Assembly: GCF_014879975.1 (NCBI RefSeq)
Contig: NZ_CP062501.1
Location: 1,612,001-1,676,000 of the forward strand
From: Vibrio bathopelagicus
GTDB lineage: Bacteria > Pseudomonadota > Gammaproteobacteria > Enterobacterales > Vibrionaceae
Length of the DNA: 64,000 nucleotides
Reading direction: 5' to 3'
Below are positions 8,849-17,996 of this stretch, one piece after another (within the stretch, counting starts at the first letter, position 1; each line of letters begins with the position of its first letter). The notes below the pieces were generated by a model. It made no database searches and had not been told where the DNA came from. It saw only the letters and a program-made list of their open reading frames with translations. The position numbers were made by a program, and so were the translations under genes.

Positions 8849-9172
8849 TTACTTTTCTAGCATTGCCAACTTGTCAGACACACCATTCCACTTTTCAGCT
8901 TCATCCATCGGTGCTTTTACTTCAGTTTGCACTGGCCAGATCTCGGCAAGCTCGGCATTCACTTCAATAAAGATCTTTTGGTCTTCGGGCAGTTCATCTT
9001 CTTGGAAGATCGCTTGAGCGTCGCATTCAGGTACACATAAACCACAATCAATGCATTCGATTGGGTTGATTACCATGAAATTCGGGCCTTCATGGAACGC
9101 ATCTGCGGGGCATACCGCCACACAGTCTGTGTATTTACATTGAATACAGTTATCGCCTACGACAAATGCCAT
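8849..9172 (-). CDS. fdxA: 7Fe ferredoxin FdxA
   Basis: Small soluble electron carrier, 107 aa. Cysteine spacing is that of the 7Fe (3Fe-4S plus 4Fe-4S) group: the first cluster motif is [14 protein letters not shown] (residues 9-22) and the second is [11 protein letters not shown] (about 40-50). The C-terminal 50 residues ([20 protein letters not shown]) form the acidic extension typical of Azotobacter-type ferredoxin I homologues. The redox partner is not visible from context; the flavoprotein gene on the other side is divergent. Confidence 0.94.
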   Translation of the reverse strand: MAFVVGDNCIQCKYTDCVAVCPADAFHEGPNFMVINPIECIDCGLCVPECDAQAIFQEDELPEDQKIFIEVNAELAEIWPVQTEVKAPMDEAEKWNGVSDKLAMLEK

Positions 9173-9430
9173 GATGCTCTGCTCTATAAGTTAGTCAAAA
9201 TTGAAGAATGGAGGATAATACTCATCCCAAGGCAAAATTCAACATCATACGGCTCTAATATCGTGCCTATTTGCTCCATCTTTCCAAATTAGTATGACAG
9301 ATAAATCAATTTCTCGTAAAATGCGCGCCATTGTGAGCTTACTGCTTTTTTGAAACCTCGGCTTTTACACTCAGCTTTACAGGTTCAATAAGCGGTCTGG
9401 CTAAGACACCTATAAAGACGAGACATCGAA

Positions 9431-11062
9431 ATGATACGTTTAACCGAAATTAAACTCCCTCTAGACCACGAAGAATCAGCTGTTCAAGGCGCTATTGAAG
9501 CAAAACTTGGTATCAATGCTGATCAAATTATCTCTTTTAATATCTTTAAACGTGGCTACGATGCTCGTAAGAAATCGAAGATCCTCCTTATCTACACGCT
9601 TGATGTTCTCGTTGAAAACGAAGATGAACTATTAGAGCAATTCATTAGCGACCCGCACGTAAAAGTAACGCCTGATATGGCTTACAAATTCGTAGCTAAA
9701 GCGGTTGAGAACCAAACTGAGCGCCCTGTCGTTATCGGTTTTGGCCCTTGTGGTTTGTTCGCAGGCCTAGTGCTTGCTCAAATGGGCTTCAACCCAATCA
9801 TCGTTGAGCGTGGCAAAGAAGTTCGTGAACGGACTAAAGATACCTTTGGTTTCTGGCGTAAGCGTACTCTGAACACAGAATCAAACGTGCAGTTTGGTGA
9901 AGGTGGCGCAGGTACATTCTCTGACGGTAAGCTATACAGCCAAGTTAAAGATCCAAAACACTACGGCCGTAAGGTAATCGAAGAGTTTGTTGCTGCTGGC
10001 GCACCAGAAGAAATCCTATACGTAAGTAAGCCACACATCGGTACCTTTAAACTGGTTACCATGATCGAGAAGATGCGTGCTTCTATCATTGAGCTAGGAG
10101 GCGAAATCCGCTTCAGCACTCGCGTAGACGACGTTCACATGGAAGACGGTCAAATCACTGGCTTAACGCTTTCTAACGGTGAAGAGATCAAATCTCGCCA
10201 CGTTGTACTGGCTGTTGGCCACAGTGCTCGTGATACGTTTGAAATGCTGCATGAACGTGGCGTTTACATGGAAGCTAAACCTTTCTCTGTTGGTTTCCGT
10301 ATTGAACACAAGCAAGCGATGATCGATGAAGCTCGCTTCGGTAAGAACGCAGGCAACCCTATCCTAGGTGCTGCGGACTACAAACTCGTTCACCACTGTA
10401 AAAATGGCCGCACTGTATACAGCTTCTGTATGTGCCCAGGTGGTACTGTTGTTGCTGCGACTTCTGAAGAAGGCCGCGTAGTAACCAACGGCATGAGCCA
10501 ATACTCTCGTGCAGAGCGCAACGCAAACAGCGCAATCGTAGTGGGTATCGACCCAGAGCGTGATTACCCAGGAGATGCACTAGCGGGTATCCGTTTACAA
10601 CGAGAGTTAGAAAGTGCGGCTTATGTTCTAGGTGGCGAGAACTACGACGCCCCTGCACAGAAAATCGGTGACTTCCTGAAAGGTCGCGATCCAAGTGAAA
10701 TCGGTGAAGTGAAACCATCATTCACGCCGGGTATCCACCTAACGGACATTTCAAAAGCACTACCTGATTTTGCTATCGAAGCAATTCGTGAAGCAATCCC
10801 AGCGTTCGAGAAGAAGATCAAAGGTTTCTCTACGCCAGACGGCCTACTAACTGGTGTTGAGACTCGTACGTCTTCTCCTGTATGTATCAAACGTGGCAAA
10901 GACTTCCAAAGCATCAACTTAAAGGGCTTCTTCCCTGCAGGTGAAGGCGCAGGCTACGCAGGTGGTATCCTATCTGCTGGTATCGACGGTATTAAAGCCG
11001 CGGAAGCGCTAGCACTGTCTATGGTAGAACAGAACCAAGCTGAGAAGATTGAGATCGCTTAG
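9431..11062 (+). CDS. FAD-dependent dehydrogenase-like flavoprotein (COG2509 type)
   Basis: Soluble flavoprotein of 543 aa. A roughly 95-residue N-terminal alpha/beta domain (MIRLTEIKLPL, SFNIFKRGYDARKKS) is followed by an FAD-binding Rossmann fold with VIGFGPCGLFAGL at 101-113. Family features further along include the substrate-domain stretch FGEGGAGTFSDGKLYSQV and the C-terminal FAD contact FFPAGEGAGYAGGILSAGID. This family is widespread and described as an uncharacterised FAD-dependent dehydrogenase or oxidoreductase; the reaction is unknown. It is monocistronic with a strong terminator and is divergent from fdxA across a 258-bp region holding both promoters. Confidence 0.85.
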   Translation: MIRLTEIKLPLDHEESAVQGAIEAKLGINADQIISFNIFKRGYDARKKSKILLIYTLDVLVENEDELLEQFISDPHVKVTPDMAYKFVAKAVENQTERPVVIGFGPCGLFAGLVLAQMGFNPIIVERGKEVRERTKDTFGFWRKRTLNTESNVQFGEGGAGTFSDGKLYSQVKDPKHYGRKVIEEFVAAGAPEEILYVSKPHIGTFKLVTMIEKMRASIIELGGEIRFSTRVDDVHMEDGQITGLTLSNGEEIKSRHVVLAVGHSARDTFEMLHERGVYMEAKPFSVGFRIEHKQAMIDEARFGKNAGNPILGAADYKLVHHCKNGRTVYSFCMCPGGTVVAATSEEGRVVTNGMSQYSRAERNANSAIVVGIDPERDYPGDALAGIRLQRELESAAYVLGGENYDAPAQKIGDFLKGRDPSEIGEVKPSFTPGIHLTDISKALPDFAIEAIREAIPAFEKKIKGFSTPDGLLTGVETRTSSPVCIKRGKDFQSINLKGFFPAGEGAGYAGGILSAGIDGIKAAEALALSMVEQNQAEKIEIA

Positions 11063-11082
11063 GCTCTCAATTTGCATATCTA

Positions 11083-11120
11083 AATTGGCTTGTATATCTA
11101 AATTGGCTTGTATATCTAAA
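11083..11120. repeat. Direct duplication of an 18-bp segment
   Basis: Two adjacent copies of attggcttgtatatctaa lie between the flavoprotein stop codon and its terminator. Probably a recent tandem duplication, with no sign of function. Confidence 0.8.
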
Positions 11121-11143
11121 ACAGATAGCAGGTAGCCAAAACT

Positions 11144-11180
11144 AAAAATCCAGTGTCTTGTAGACACTGGATTTTTTATT
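11144..11180 (+). terminator. Strong terminator after the flavoprotein gene
   Basis: Perfect 14-bp stem aaaatccagtgtct / agacactggatttt with a 3-nt loop and a T tail. The A-run on the other side may also let it serve the convergent lipoprotein gene. Confidence 0.9.
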
Positions 11181-11223
11181 GTATTAAGGTATCTAGAGTT
11201 ATTAAGTAACGATTTCGTCAGCG

Positions 11224-12684
11224 TTACTTACAAGTGTCTTTTGACCAGTTCACACCATCATCTGAACACTCAAATCGACTTGTCCCATTCTGGTAATAAT
11301 AACCTTTAGTCCAGTTACCTTGAGAATATCTAGACGTTATCGTTTGAGTATAATCAAACGGCGTATTTTCAATATACGCATACTTATGTCTGTTCCAGCT
11401 GTCAGAGCCATATGAACTGTTGTCATTAAAATCTACCGATAGGTAATTGAGCGCATCGAAGTCGCTGCGCGACACACTATCCAATGAATCACCTAGATTA
11501 ACCCACTCTGGATGTGGTGCGTTATTTTCAAAATTAAATTTCGCTTGTACTTGGGTAAACTGATCTTTGTAGTCACCGACAACATCTGCCGACAAGGTTT
11601 GCATGAATCCAGCATTGATATTTTGACGTGAACAACTTTCCCAATCAGGTTGTTTAGACCAACCACGGTTCAACACACCAAAGGTCGCGAGTGAGTTAGG
11701 CAAAACCTGCTGCTTGATCGTCTCTTGCACCGAACATGAATATTCCGTTCCATCACTATCCAATGAGAACCAAGCTTCTTTGTCATACTCTAAGCCATTT
11801 TTCTTTTGGCCATTACGCTCAATATGTTTATTTAAAGCCAGCTCAGTCTGCAGATCAGCGGACACTTCATGTTCAATGACAATCAACTTGTCTGCGGTCA
11901 TCACTGTTTTAACTTTATACCACTTATTAATTTCGTTCTTCTTGGAGTAATCCCAATGCTCCCAGTAATAATCAACATAAGCTTGCTGAGCTTTTGGGTT
12001 CTCTTTTTGAATATCTTTCGTCTCTTGATACGATTTTTTAATGGCTGGCATCATTTTCTGCGCTAACTCATAGAGCTCCGTATTTTGATCTTTAACGAAA
12101 TCGCCATACAAGTCCTCCACTGCGATGTTGTATCGATTCGCAATTCGAAAGTCATGTTCTTTCACATTTTGGATAATGCTATTTTGGGTGTTTACGGCTT
12201 GCTTCAAAGCTGAACAACTGTTTAAACCACCCTTATACAGATCGGCTTGGATCTGATTCCATAAAACAGTCGTGAGTGGTGTCGTAGACTTAATTTCTTG
12301 ATTGGAACTCACCGTCATGACTGGTGGGAATACTAACTGATAAGGTTCAGTAATCGGCGTGTTTGGGCTATCCGCATCAATTGCGCCGATCGGCACGTTC
12401 ACTACGATTGGGGCGTAATCCATGCAGTCTGAATTAGAGCCCGTTAGAGACAATTCATAGCTGCCTTCATCGTCTGTGATGCTGCTTGGCTCACCTTCAT
12501 CTAACACACCATTATAATTGATGTCCAAAAACGCGGTCGCCCCTGAAATATAACCATCGATAGCCACACCTTGTAAGGTTTTTGTTTGAGGAGCGGGAGC
12601 ACTGGTACTGCTACCACCGCCCCCTCCGCCACACGCCGTAAGGCCACCAGCGATAAGCGCGATAGAAATAAGCTTAAGTTTCAT
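11224..12684 (-). CDS. Large poly-Gly lipoprotein of unknown function
   Basis: Predicted outer-membrane or surface lipoprotein of 486 aa. The lipobox ends LTAC (Cys18) and is followed directly by six glycines and a Ser/Thr/Pro-rich linker, a tether common in marine gammaproteobacterial surface lipoproteins. Residues 38-80 contain an acidic, dockerin- or calcium-loop-like segment (DINYNGVLDEGEPSS then DDEGSYELSL) typical of small beta-sandwich modules. The rest (EHWDYSKKNEINKWYKV and a Cys-containing C-terminus, FECSDDGVNWSKDTC) matches no family I know. The terminator at 11144-11180 lies beyond its 3' end. Confidence 0.75.
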   Translation of the reverse strand: MKLKLISIALIAGGLTACGGGGGGSSTSAPAPQTKTLQGVAIDGYISGATAFLDINYNGVLDEGEPSSITDDEGSYELSLTGSNSDCMDYAPIVVNVPIGAIDADSPNTPITEPYQLVFPPVMTVSSNQEIKSTTPLTTVLWNQIQADLYKGGLNSCSALKQAVNTQNSIIQNVKEHDFRIANRYNIAVEDLYGDFVKDQNTELYELAQKMMPAIKKSYQETKDIQKENPKAQQAYVDYYWEHWDYSKKNEINKWYKVKTVMTADKLIVIEHEVSADLQTELALNKHIERNGQKKNGLEYDKEAWFSLDSDGTEYSCSVQETIKQQVLPNSLATFGVLNRGWSKQPDWESCSRQNINAGFMQTLSADVVGDYKDQFTQVQAKFNFENNAPHPEWVNLGDSLDSVSRSDFDALNYLSVDFNDNSSYGSDSWNRHKYAYIENTPFDYTQTITSRYSQGNWTKGYYYQNGTSRFECSDDGVNWSKDTCK

Positions 12685-12884
12685 TCGATGAGATCCTAAT
12701 GAAATAGATTAATGAGTAGAACTGTCATTGGGGGGGATGACCGAGAATGACTTTTATCGTCATAGTGAGTCATAGTAACGATTGGTATTCAAAAGAAACA
12801 TGAAAGGGTTATAGGCAATTCATGCATGTTTTCATTTTGACCAAGACGCTATAAAAGAAGGGGATACACTCAAAAATAGATTAA

Positions 12885-14540
12885 TTACTTCTCGCTCGAA
12901 GATATCCAAAGCTTATAAAAATCACTATAACCTGTTTTGTTTATCTCTACGCCATGAACCTCAACACTGTTAGACACCTTCTCTTTACCGTGGAATAACG
13001 GACAAAGTAGCTTCTGTTGATAAAGCGAATGTTCAATTAGTTTCAAATCGTCAAGTGGATTGTCGCCACTGACGGCTGATCGAACTATCTCACAATGCTC
13101 CTTCATCTCAGAGCTATTGAAAATAAATCTGAGTCCAGATGCAGCAAGTAACCAATCATAAAGACCATAATCTTTTGGTTGTTCAATAATTTCTTCGATA
13201 AATAACAGGTCTGCCGACTCACTCATTGAGCTAGGATCACTAATATTAGGAAGTTCAACGACTTTGATAGTGACGCCAGTCTTTACAATAGTTTGCTGCA
13301 GCCAGTCCGCCATATCTTGAAGCAAAGGAATAGTCATTTTAGGTCGTGTTAATACAACAGTTCCCGTCAAAGCGGGAGTGAGGATACTGCTCGTTATTTC
13401 GCTAGGCGAGAAAGACAAATCGTCCGTCATCATATCGGCGCCAAACTCTTTACTGCTGGATTTGATAAACAATACCAAGCTGTCTAAGTCATCAGGGGTA
13501 ATTCCTGAGCCTTCCCTGCGATTAACCGCAAGGTACGAAAGAGCATTGATAGTAGTTTCTTCTGCGACGCCAGATCGATTAAAACTCAGGGTGTGATCGT
13601 TTAGTCCCTCAATGTCGGTAAGCGTTATCTTTTCTAACAAAGCATTTTGAGCAAAATAGCCACGATGACGTTTTAGAACGAGGCTTTCTTCGCTCCAATC
13701 GTCTAATGAGAAAGGACCCGTTCCCATATAGGCACTGCGCCCACTAGAGAAATACGTTCGCTTACAACGGTAAATAGACGCGTGTGCACTACACAACGCA
13801 TATATAAACATAGGATTTGCATGTGTCAGCTCGATAGTCAGTTGTTTATCACCAACCACTTGAACATCACTGACCTGTTCAAACAAAGACTGTACAGGGC
13901 CATCGATGCTTTTCAACCGTAACAAACATTGAGCAACATCTTTCGCACTTAACGTATCGCCGTCATGGAATAAAACATTCGGCCTTAACCAAAAATGCAG
14001 AAAGCGACCTTCTATCTTCCAATGGTGCGCGAGGCTGGCTTGGGGATTCCCCTCGTGGTCTTGGACTAATAAAGTATTGTAGATACTTCTTAATATTTGA
14101 TGTTCAGCGATTCTGTATGTTTTAGCAGGCTCAAGATTATCAACCCATGGGTATTGAGTAATCAGCAAATGCTCATGCTGTTCATTGAACAGACTATGTT
14201 TTTCAGTCGCTAATGTCAGTGCCTTTATTGCTGCGGCACCATAGCTTTCTAGAAGGCGAGGAATAACGTTAAAGCGGCCTTGCTCTAACTGCAGCGCTAA
14301 CACTTGCTCTAATGCTTCTGAGAAGCTAACCAAGATCTTAAATTGACTAAGTTTCCCTCTCCCTTTGGACGGAATCCAACAAATCCAGTGGTACTCAGAT
14401 AAGCATTTCAGAACTATCGAGGTGTTTCTACGCGAAGTCGACAGCGAATGCTCTAGATCATCGATCGTGAGGTGGTACTCTTCGCCTAATTCGTACTTTG
14501 CAGTAAGTTGTTGAAGTCTACGTAAGTTAGCGTCGTTCAT
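12885..14540 (-). CDS. SgrR-family transcriptional regulator with solute-binding-like domain
   Basis: Protein of 551 aa with an N-terminal winged-helix DNA-binding domain (about 1-110: YHLTIDDLEHSLSTSRRNTS, then WICWIPSKGRGK) fused to a domain resembling family 5 extracellular solute-binding proteins (about 165-480: HHWKIEGRFLHFWLRPNVLF, FHDGDTLSAKDVAQCLLRL, GTGPFSL). This is the architecture of SgrR, which in E. coli senses sugar-phosphate stress and activates the SgrS small RNA. No SgrS-like RNA is visible beside this copy, and the upstream spacer is only 137 bp, so its ligand and target are unknown. Confidence 0.85.
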   Translation of the reverse strand: MNDANLRRLQQLTAKYELGEEYHLTIDDLEHSLSTSRRNTSIVLKCLSEYHWICWIPSKGRGKLSQFKILVSFSEALEQVLALQLEQGRFNVIPRLLESYGAAAIKALTLATEKHSLFNEQHEHLLITQYPWVDNLEPAKTYRIAEHQILRSIYNTLLVQDHEGNPQASLAHHWKIEGRFLHFWLRPNVLFHDGDTLSAKDVAQCLLRLKSIDGPVQSLFEQVSDVQVVGDKQLTIELTHANPMFIYALCSAHASIYRCKRTYFSSGRSAYMGTGPFSLDDWSEESLVLKRHRGYFAQNALLEKITLTDIEGLNDHTLSFNRSGVAEETTINALSYLAVNRREGSGITPDDLDSLVLFIKSSSKEFGADMMTDDLSFSPSEITSSILTPALTGTVVLTRPKMTIPLLQDMADWLQQTIVKTGVTIKVVELPNISDPSSMSESADLLFIEEIIEQPKDYGLYDWLLAASGLRFIFNSSEMKEHCEIVRSAVSGDNPLDDLKLIEHSLYQQKLLCPLFHGKEKVSNSVEVHGVEINKTGYSDFYKLWISSSEK

Positions 14541-14677
14541 TGGATTCCAGGCTAGAGCGGTGATTCAAGTATCATTAATATCAGTATGAATTTATAAATT
14601 CAACTTTGTGCTGAAATATCTATAACGAACTTTGGCATTTAATATCAATAAATTACATCGACATGAGAGCCTTTATG

Positions 14678-15334
14678 TCAGTCAGATTTACTAGAGTTCC
14701 ACTTCCCTTCATGAATCGCTGAGTTGACGTCTCTTCTTGGTAGCCAGCCCATGGTTTCTAGTTCGGGTTTATCTTTGAAGTGGTCAACGTAGCCGATACA
14801 TAAGTACGCCACGATATCGATGTTTTCTGGGATATCTAATGCGTCTCGCAGTGTTGAGTCATGCAGGATACTCACCCATCCTAAACCTAGGTTTTCGGCT
14901 CTTGCCGCGAGCCACAGGTTTTGAACCGCGCAAACGGTGCTGTATAGATCCATCTCTTGTTTAATGGTTCTACCTAACACAACCTTTCCGGTTCGATTAC
15001 GGTCGCAAGTCACACAGATACCGATAGGTGATTCGACGATACCTTCTAGCTTTAGACGCTTATACATCGCCTGCTTTTCATCGGTGAACATTTCCGCGGA
15101 TTCTGCATGAGCTTGATTGAAACCCGCTTTGATCTGCTGTTTGGTTTCGATATCACGAACGACGACAAAATCCCAAGGCTGCATGAACCCCACACTGGGA
15201 GCATGGTGCGCTGCGGTTAGCACACGCATCAAAACGTCTTCTGGGATCTCATCAGGAAGAAACTGACCACGAACATCTCGGCGAGAAAAAATCGTTTTAT
15301 ATACTGCATCGCGTTCATTCGGCGTAATTTCCAT
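14678..15334 (-). CDS. bluB: 5,6-dimethylbenzimidazole synthase BluB
   Basis: Flavin-destructase of the nitroreductase fold that cleaves reduced FMN to make 5,6-dimethylbenzimidazole, the lower ligand of cobalamin. The 218-aa product carries BluB motifs: IFSRRDVRGQFLPDEIP near the N-terminus, AAHHAPSVGFMQPWDF (about 46-61), QEMDLYSTVCAVQNLWLAAR and GLGWVSI, and the closing GWLPRRD. No other cobalamin gene is adjacent, which fits organisms that salvage corrinoids and remodel the lower ligand. The start is 167 bp from the divergent helicase gene. Confidence 0.92.
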   Translation of the reverse strand: MEITPNERDAVYKTIFSRRDVRGQFLPDEIPEDVLMRVLTAAHHAPSVGFMQPWDFVVVRDIETKQQIKAGFNQAHAESAEMFTDEKQAMYKRLKLEGIVESPIGICVTCDRNRTGKVVLGRTIKQEMDLYSTVCAVQNLWLAARAENLGLGWVSILHDSTLRDALDIPENIDIVAYLCIGYVDHFKDKPELETMGWLPRRDVNSAIHEGKWNSSKSD

Positions 15335-15501
15335 ACATCCCTGTCTTATCGTCGTCTTATTGAGCCAGTATTATCCAACTAAAGTGTCTATGTTACTAGC
15401 GGTACACAAGCAACATGGTAGAATGCCGCCATTAATCTTATCCTTGTATAAGATTGTTGAACCTTTCCATCGCTATTTAGCCAAATCATACCGAGAAACT
15501 T

Positions 15502-16698
15502 ATGCCATTTTCCAAGCTTGGATTAAGCTCACCTATTGTTAAAGCCGTTGCAAAACAAGGCTATGAAAAGCCAACCTCTATTCAAGAAAAAGCAATTCCG
15601 ATTGTACTTTCTGGTAAGAACCTTATTGCTGCTGCACAAACAGGTACAGGTAAAACTGCGAGCTTTGTTCTCCCTATCTTAGAAATGCTAAGTAAAGGTG
15701 AAACACAACGTAAAAAACGTATTCGTGCTGTTATTCTGACACCAACTCGTGAGCTTGCGATTCAAGTTGAACAGAACATTACTAAGTACGCGAAGTTCCT
15801 AAACCTAACCTCATTGGCGATGTACGGTGGCGTGTCTTACCAGCACCAGAAAGATCGTCTTATTGAAGGCGTTGATATTCTTGTGGCAACACCTGGTCGT
15901 TTGATCGATATGTACGGACAGCGTGCCGTTCACTTTGATGAAGTCGAAGTACTGGTTCTTGATGAAGCCGACCGCATGCTAGACATGGGCTTCATTGAAG
16001 ACATCAACAAGATCATCGCGCGTTTGCCACAAAACATTCAAAACCTGTTGTTCTCAGCAACACTATCAACGCCAGTGCGTGCGCTAGCGAAAAGCGCAAT
16101 CAGTGAAGCGGAAGAGATTTCTATCGCCAAAACTGACGCTTCTAAAGCAAACATCGAACAATGGTTGGTGACCGTCGATAAAGACCGTAAGTCTGCACTA
16201 TTAAGCCACATGATCACTGACGGTGAGTGGGACCAAGCGCTTATCTTTATCGAGACCAAGCACGGTGCAGCTAAGTTGGTTGCTCAACTTGAAAAGCGTG
16301 GCATCCAAGCTGAAGCTTTCCACAGTGGACGTAGCCAAGCGATTCGTGAAAAGATTCTGGCTGACTTCAAGAAAGGTCGTCTAAAATATCTAGTTGCAAC
16401 AGGTGTTGCTGCTCGTGGTATCGATATCGATAATCTAAGTCGCGTAGTCAACTACGACATCCCATTCCCAGCTGACGACTATGTTCACCGTATTGGTCGT
16501 ACAGGCCGTGCTGATGCGTCTGGTGAAGCGATCTCTTTCCTATCGAAAGATAACTTCAAAAATCTGTGCATCATTGAAAAACGTCTTGGCCACTTGATTG
16601 AACGTCGCGTTGTTGAAGGTTTCGAACCACGCAAAGAAGTACCAATTTCAGTATTGAACTTCGTTCCTAAGAAGAAAAGAGAACAGCAACAAGACTAA
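15502..16698 (+). CDS. DEAD-box RNA helicase (RhlE-like)
   Basis: ATP-dependent RNA helicase of 398 aa. Motifs in order: Q motif (F3 and YEKPTSIQEKAIP), Walker A AQTGTGKT (45-52), PTRELAIQ, TPGRLID, LDEADRMLDMGF (DEAD), SAT in LLFSATL, and the second RecA domain with VATGVAARGIDI and HRIGRTGRA. The basic tail after the core is short (VPKKKREQQQD), unlike the long tails of RhlE proper or the RNA-binding domain of DbpA. Expected role in ribosome assembly or mRNA turnover. Orthology among RhlE and SrmB-like paralogues is not certain. Confidence 0.9.
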   Translation: MPFSKLGLSSPIVKAVAKQGYEKPTSIQEKAIPIVLSGKNLIAAAQTGTGKTASFVLPILEMLSKGETQRKKRIRAVILTPTRELAIQVEQNITKYAKFLNLTSLAMYGGVSYQHQKDRLIEGVDILVATPGRLIDMYGQRAVHFDEVEVLVLDEADRMLDMGFIEDINKIIARLPQNIQNLLFSATLSTPVRALAKSAISEAEEISIAKTDASKANIEQWLVTVDKDRKSALLSHMITDGEWDQALIFIETKHGAAKLVAQLEKRGIQAEAFHSGRSQAIREKILADFKKGRLKYLVATGVAARGIDIDNLSRVVNYDIPFPADDYVHRIGRTGRADASGEAISFLSKDNFKNLCIIEKRLGHLIERRVVEGFEPRKEVPISVLNFVPKKKREQQQD

Positions 16699-16751
16699 GT
16701 AATTTCAGCTACAGAAAATACGAAAGTCGCGTTAGCCAAAATAAAAATAAG

Positions 16752-16780
16752 ACGAAGCCCAATGTGGCTTCGTTTTGTTC
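16752..16780 (+). terminator. Terminator after the RhlE-like helicase
   Basis: Stem acgaagcc / ggcttcgt with a 6-nt loop and T-rich tail. It lies 32 bp before the PPC-domain gene, separating the two units. Confidence 0.8.
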
Positions 16781-16811
16781 TTTGAAATACAAATAAAACT
16801 GAGGCAATAAG

Positions 16812-17216
16812 ATGATCACTCCTATCGCAACGAGATTAACCCGAGGCCAAGATCTAAAGCTTGAACTCCAAAAGTTTGTGACCGCGCACAATATCTCAGC
16901 GGGCTCTGTCGCGTCTTGTGTCGGGTGTGTTTCTCAACTCAATATTCGTTTGGCTAATGCGAACAACACCAAGCTAATCACAGCTCCGTTCGAAATTGTG
17001 TCGCTTATGGCAACGCTAACCCCAAACCACCAGCATATTCATATATCGGTTGCTGATGAAAATGGAAATGTGATTGGTGGGCATTTGCTTGAAGGCACGA
17101 TTATCGCAACCACCGCTGAATTGATTGTTCACCGCTACGATACCTTGACCTTCAACAGAGAGCATGACGATTCGACGGGTTACACTGAGCTCACTATCAG
17201 CAACAACACGCAATAG
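16812..17216 (+). CDS. PPC (DUF296) domain protein
   Basis: Small single-domain protein of 134 aa made entirely of the PPC/DUF296 fold. The conserved parts are visible: LTRGQDLKLELQKFVTAHNI, the GSVASCVGCVSQLNIRLAN strand region, the HIHISVADENGNVIGGHL signature and EGTIIATTAELIV. In plants the same domain sits in AT-hook proteins, where it mediates trimer formation. The free-standing bacterial forms have unknown function and a conserved putative metal site of His residues. The exonuclease gene follows after 67 bp and may be cotranscribed. Confidence 0.88.
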   Translation: MITPIATRLTRGQDLKLELQKFVTAHNISAGSVASCVGCVSQLNIRLANANNTKLITAPFEIVSLMATLTPNHQHIHISVADENGNVIGGHLLEGTIIATTAELIVHRYDTLTFNREHDDSTGYTELTISNNTQ

Positions 17217-17283
17217 ATCGCCCTGTAGCAAGACTAAACGCTCCATATAAAGCGATACAACCCAATAGTAATTAGGAAACACG

Positions 17284-17907
17284 ATGGCTCCAAACTCCGC
17301 AGACTCCGTTATCGTTCTCGATTTCGAAACCACAGGCTTATCACCAAACATGGGTGACCGAGCGATTGAAATCGGTGCGGTTAAATTAGTTAACGGCGAA
17401 GTCGTCGACACCTTCCAGCAACTCATGAACCCAGGGTTTCGTGTTAGCGGGTTCATTGAAAACTATACCGGAATCAATAACCGTATGTTAAGCACAGCGG
17501 CCAGTTGCAGCGAAGTGATGGATGAGTTTGCAGACTTTATCCAAGGCAGCCAACTTGTTGCTCACAATGCGTCGTTTGATAAGCGCTTTCTCGATGCGGA
17601 ATTAGACTTTATTGGCCGAGACTATACGGGCAAGTTCGCTTGCTCAATGTTGATTGCTCGCCGTCTCATCCAAGACGCACCGACTCATAAGCTAGGCGAC
17701 CTTGTGCGCTTTAAGAATATCGACAACGACGGTACTTTCCACAGAGCGTTAGCCGATTCAGAAATGACAGCGCGGTTATGGTTATTGATGATTGATGAAC
17801 TGCAAAGTGATCACGGCATTCAACAGCCGAGCTTTCAACTGATGCAAAAAATATCTAAGACCGCTAAAGGCTCGATTCCAAAGCTGCTGATGAGCCATCG
17901 TAATTAA
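17284..17907 (+). CDS. DnaQ-like 3'-5' exonuclease
   Basis: DEDDh-type exonuclease of 207 aa related to the epsilon subunit of DNA polymerase III. Motif Exo I is VLDFETTG (Asp13, Glu15), Exo II is LVAHNASFDKRFLD (about 96-109, with the invariant Asp in SFD), and Exo III is HRALADSEMT with His and Asp near residue 157. It lacks the long C-terminal region of epsilon that binds the polymerase, so it is probably a stand-alone nuclease used in repair or RNA trimming. A convergent hairpin separates it from the DUF6279 gene. Confidence 0.88.
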   Translation: MAPNSADSVIVLDFETTGLSPNMGDRAIEIGAVKLVNGEVVDTFQQLMNPGFRVSGFIENYTGINNRMLSTAASCSEVMDEFADFIQGSQLVAHNASFDKRFLDAELDFIGRDYTGKFACSMLIARRLIQDAPTHKLGDLVRFKNIDNDGTFHRALADSEMTARLWLLMIDELQSDHGIQQPSFQLMQKISKTAKGSIPKLLMSHRN

Positions 17908-17937
17908 ACCCTCAAATACAAACCATAGATCGAAATA

Positions 17938-17967
17938 AAGGCTGATTCGTTTCGCGAAACCAGCCTT
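17938..17967. terminator. Hairpin between convergent genes
   Basis: Outer stem aaggctg / cagcctt encloses the perfect palindrome gtttcgcgaaac (17949-17960). T-runs on either side are modest; it probably serves both the exonuclease gene and the convergent DUF6279 gene. Confidence 0.65.
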
Positions 17968-17996
17968 ACTATATACGGGTGTTACTCAGAACCGCC

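Noticed and set aside
10359-10721. Minus-strand ORF in the flavoprotein gene
   Set aside because: Overlaps conserved catalytic sequence on the other strand, no initiation signals.
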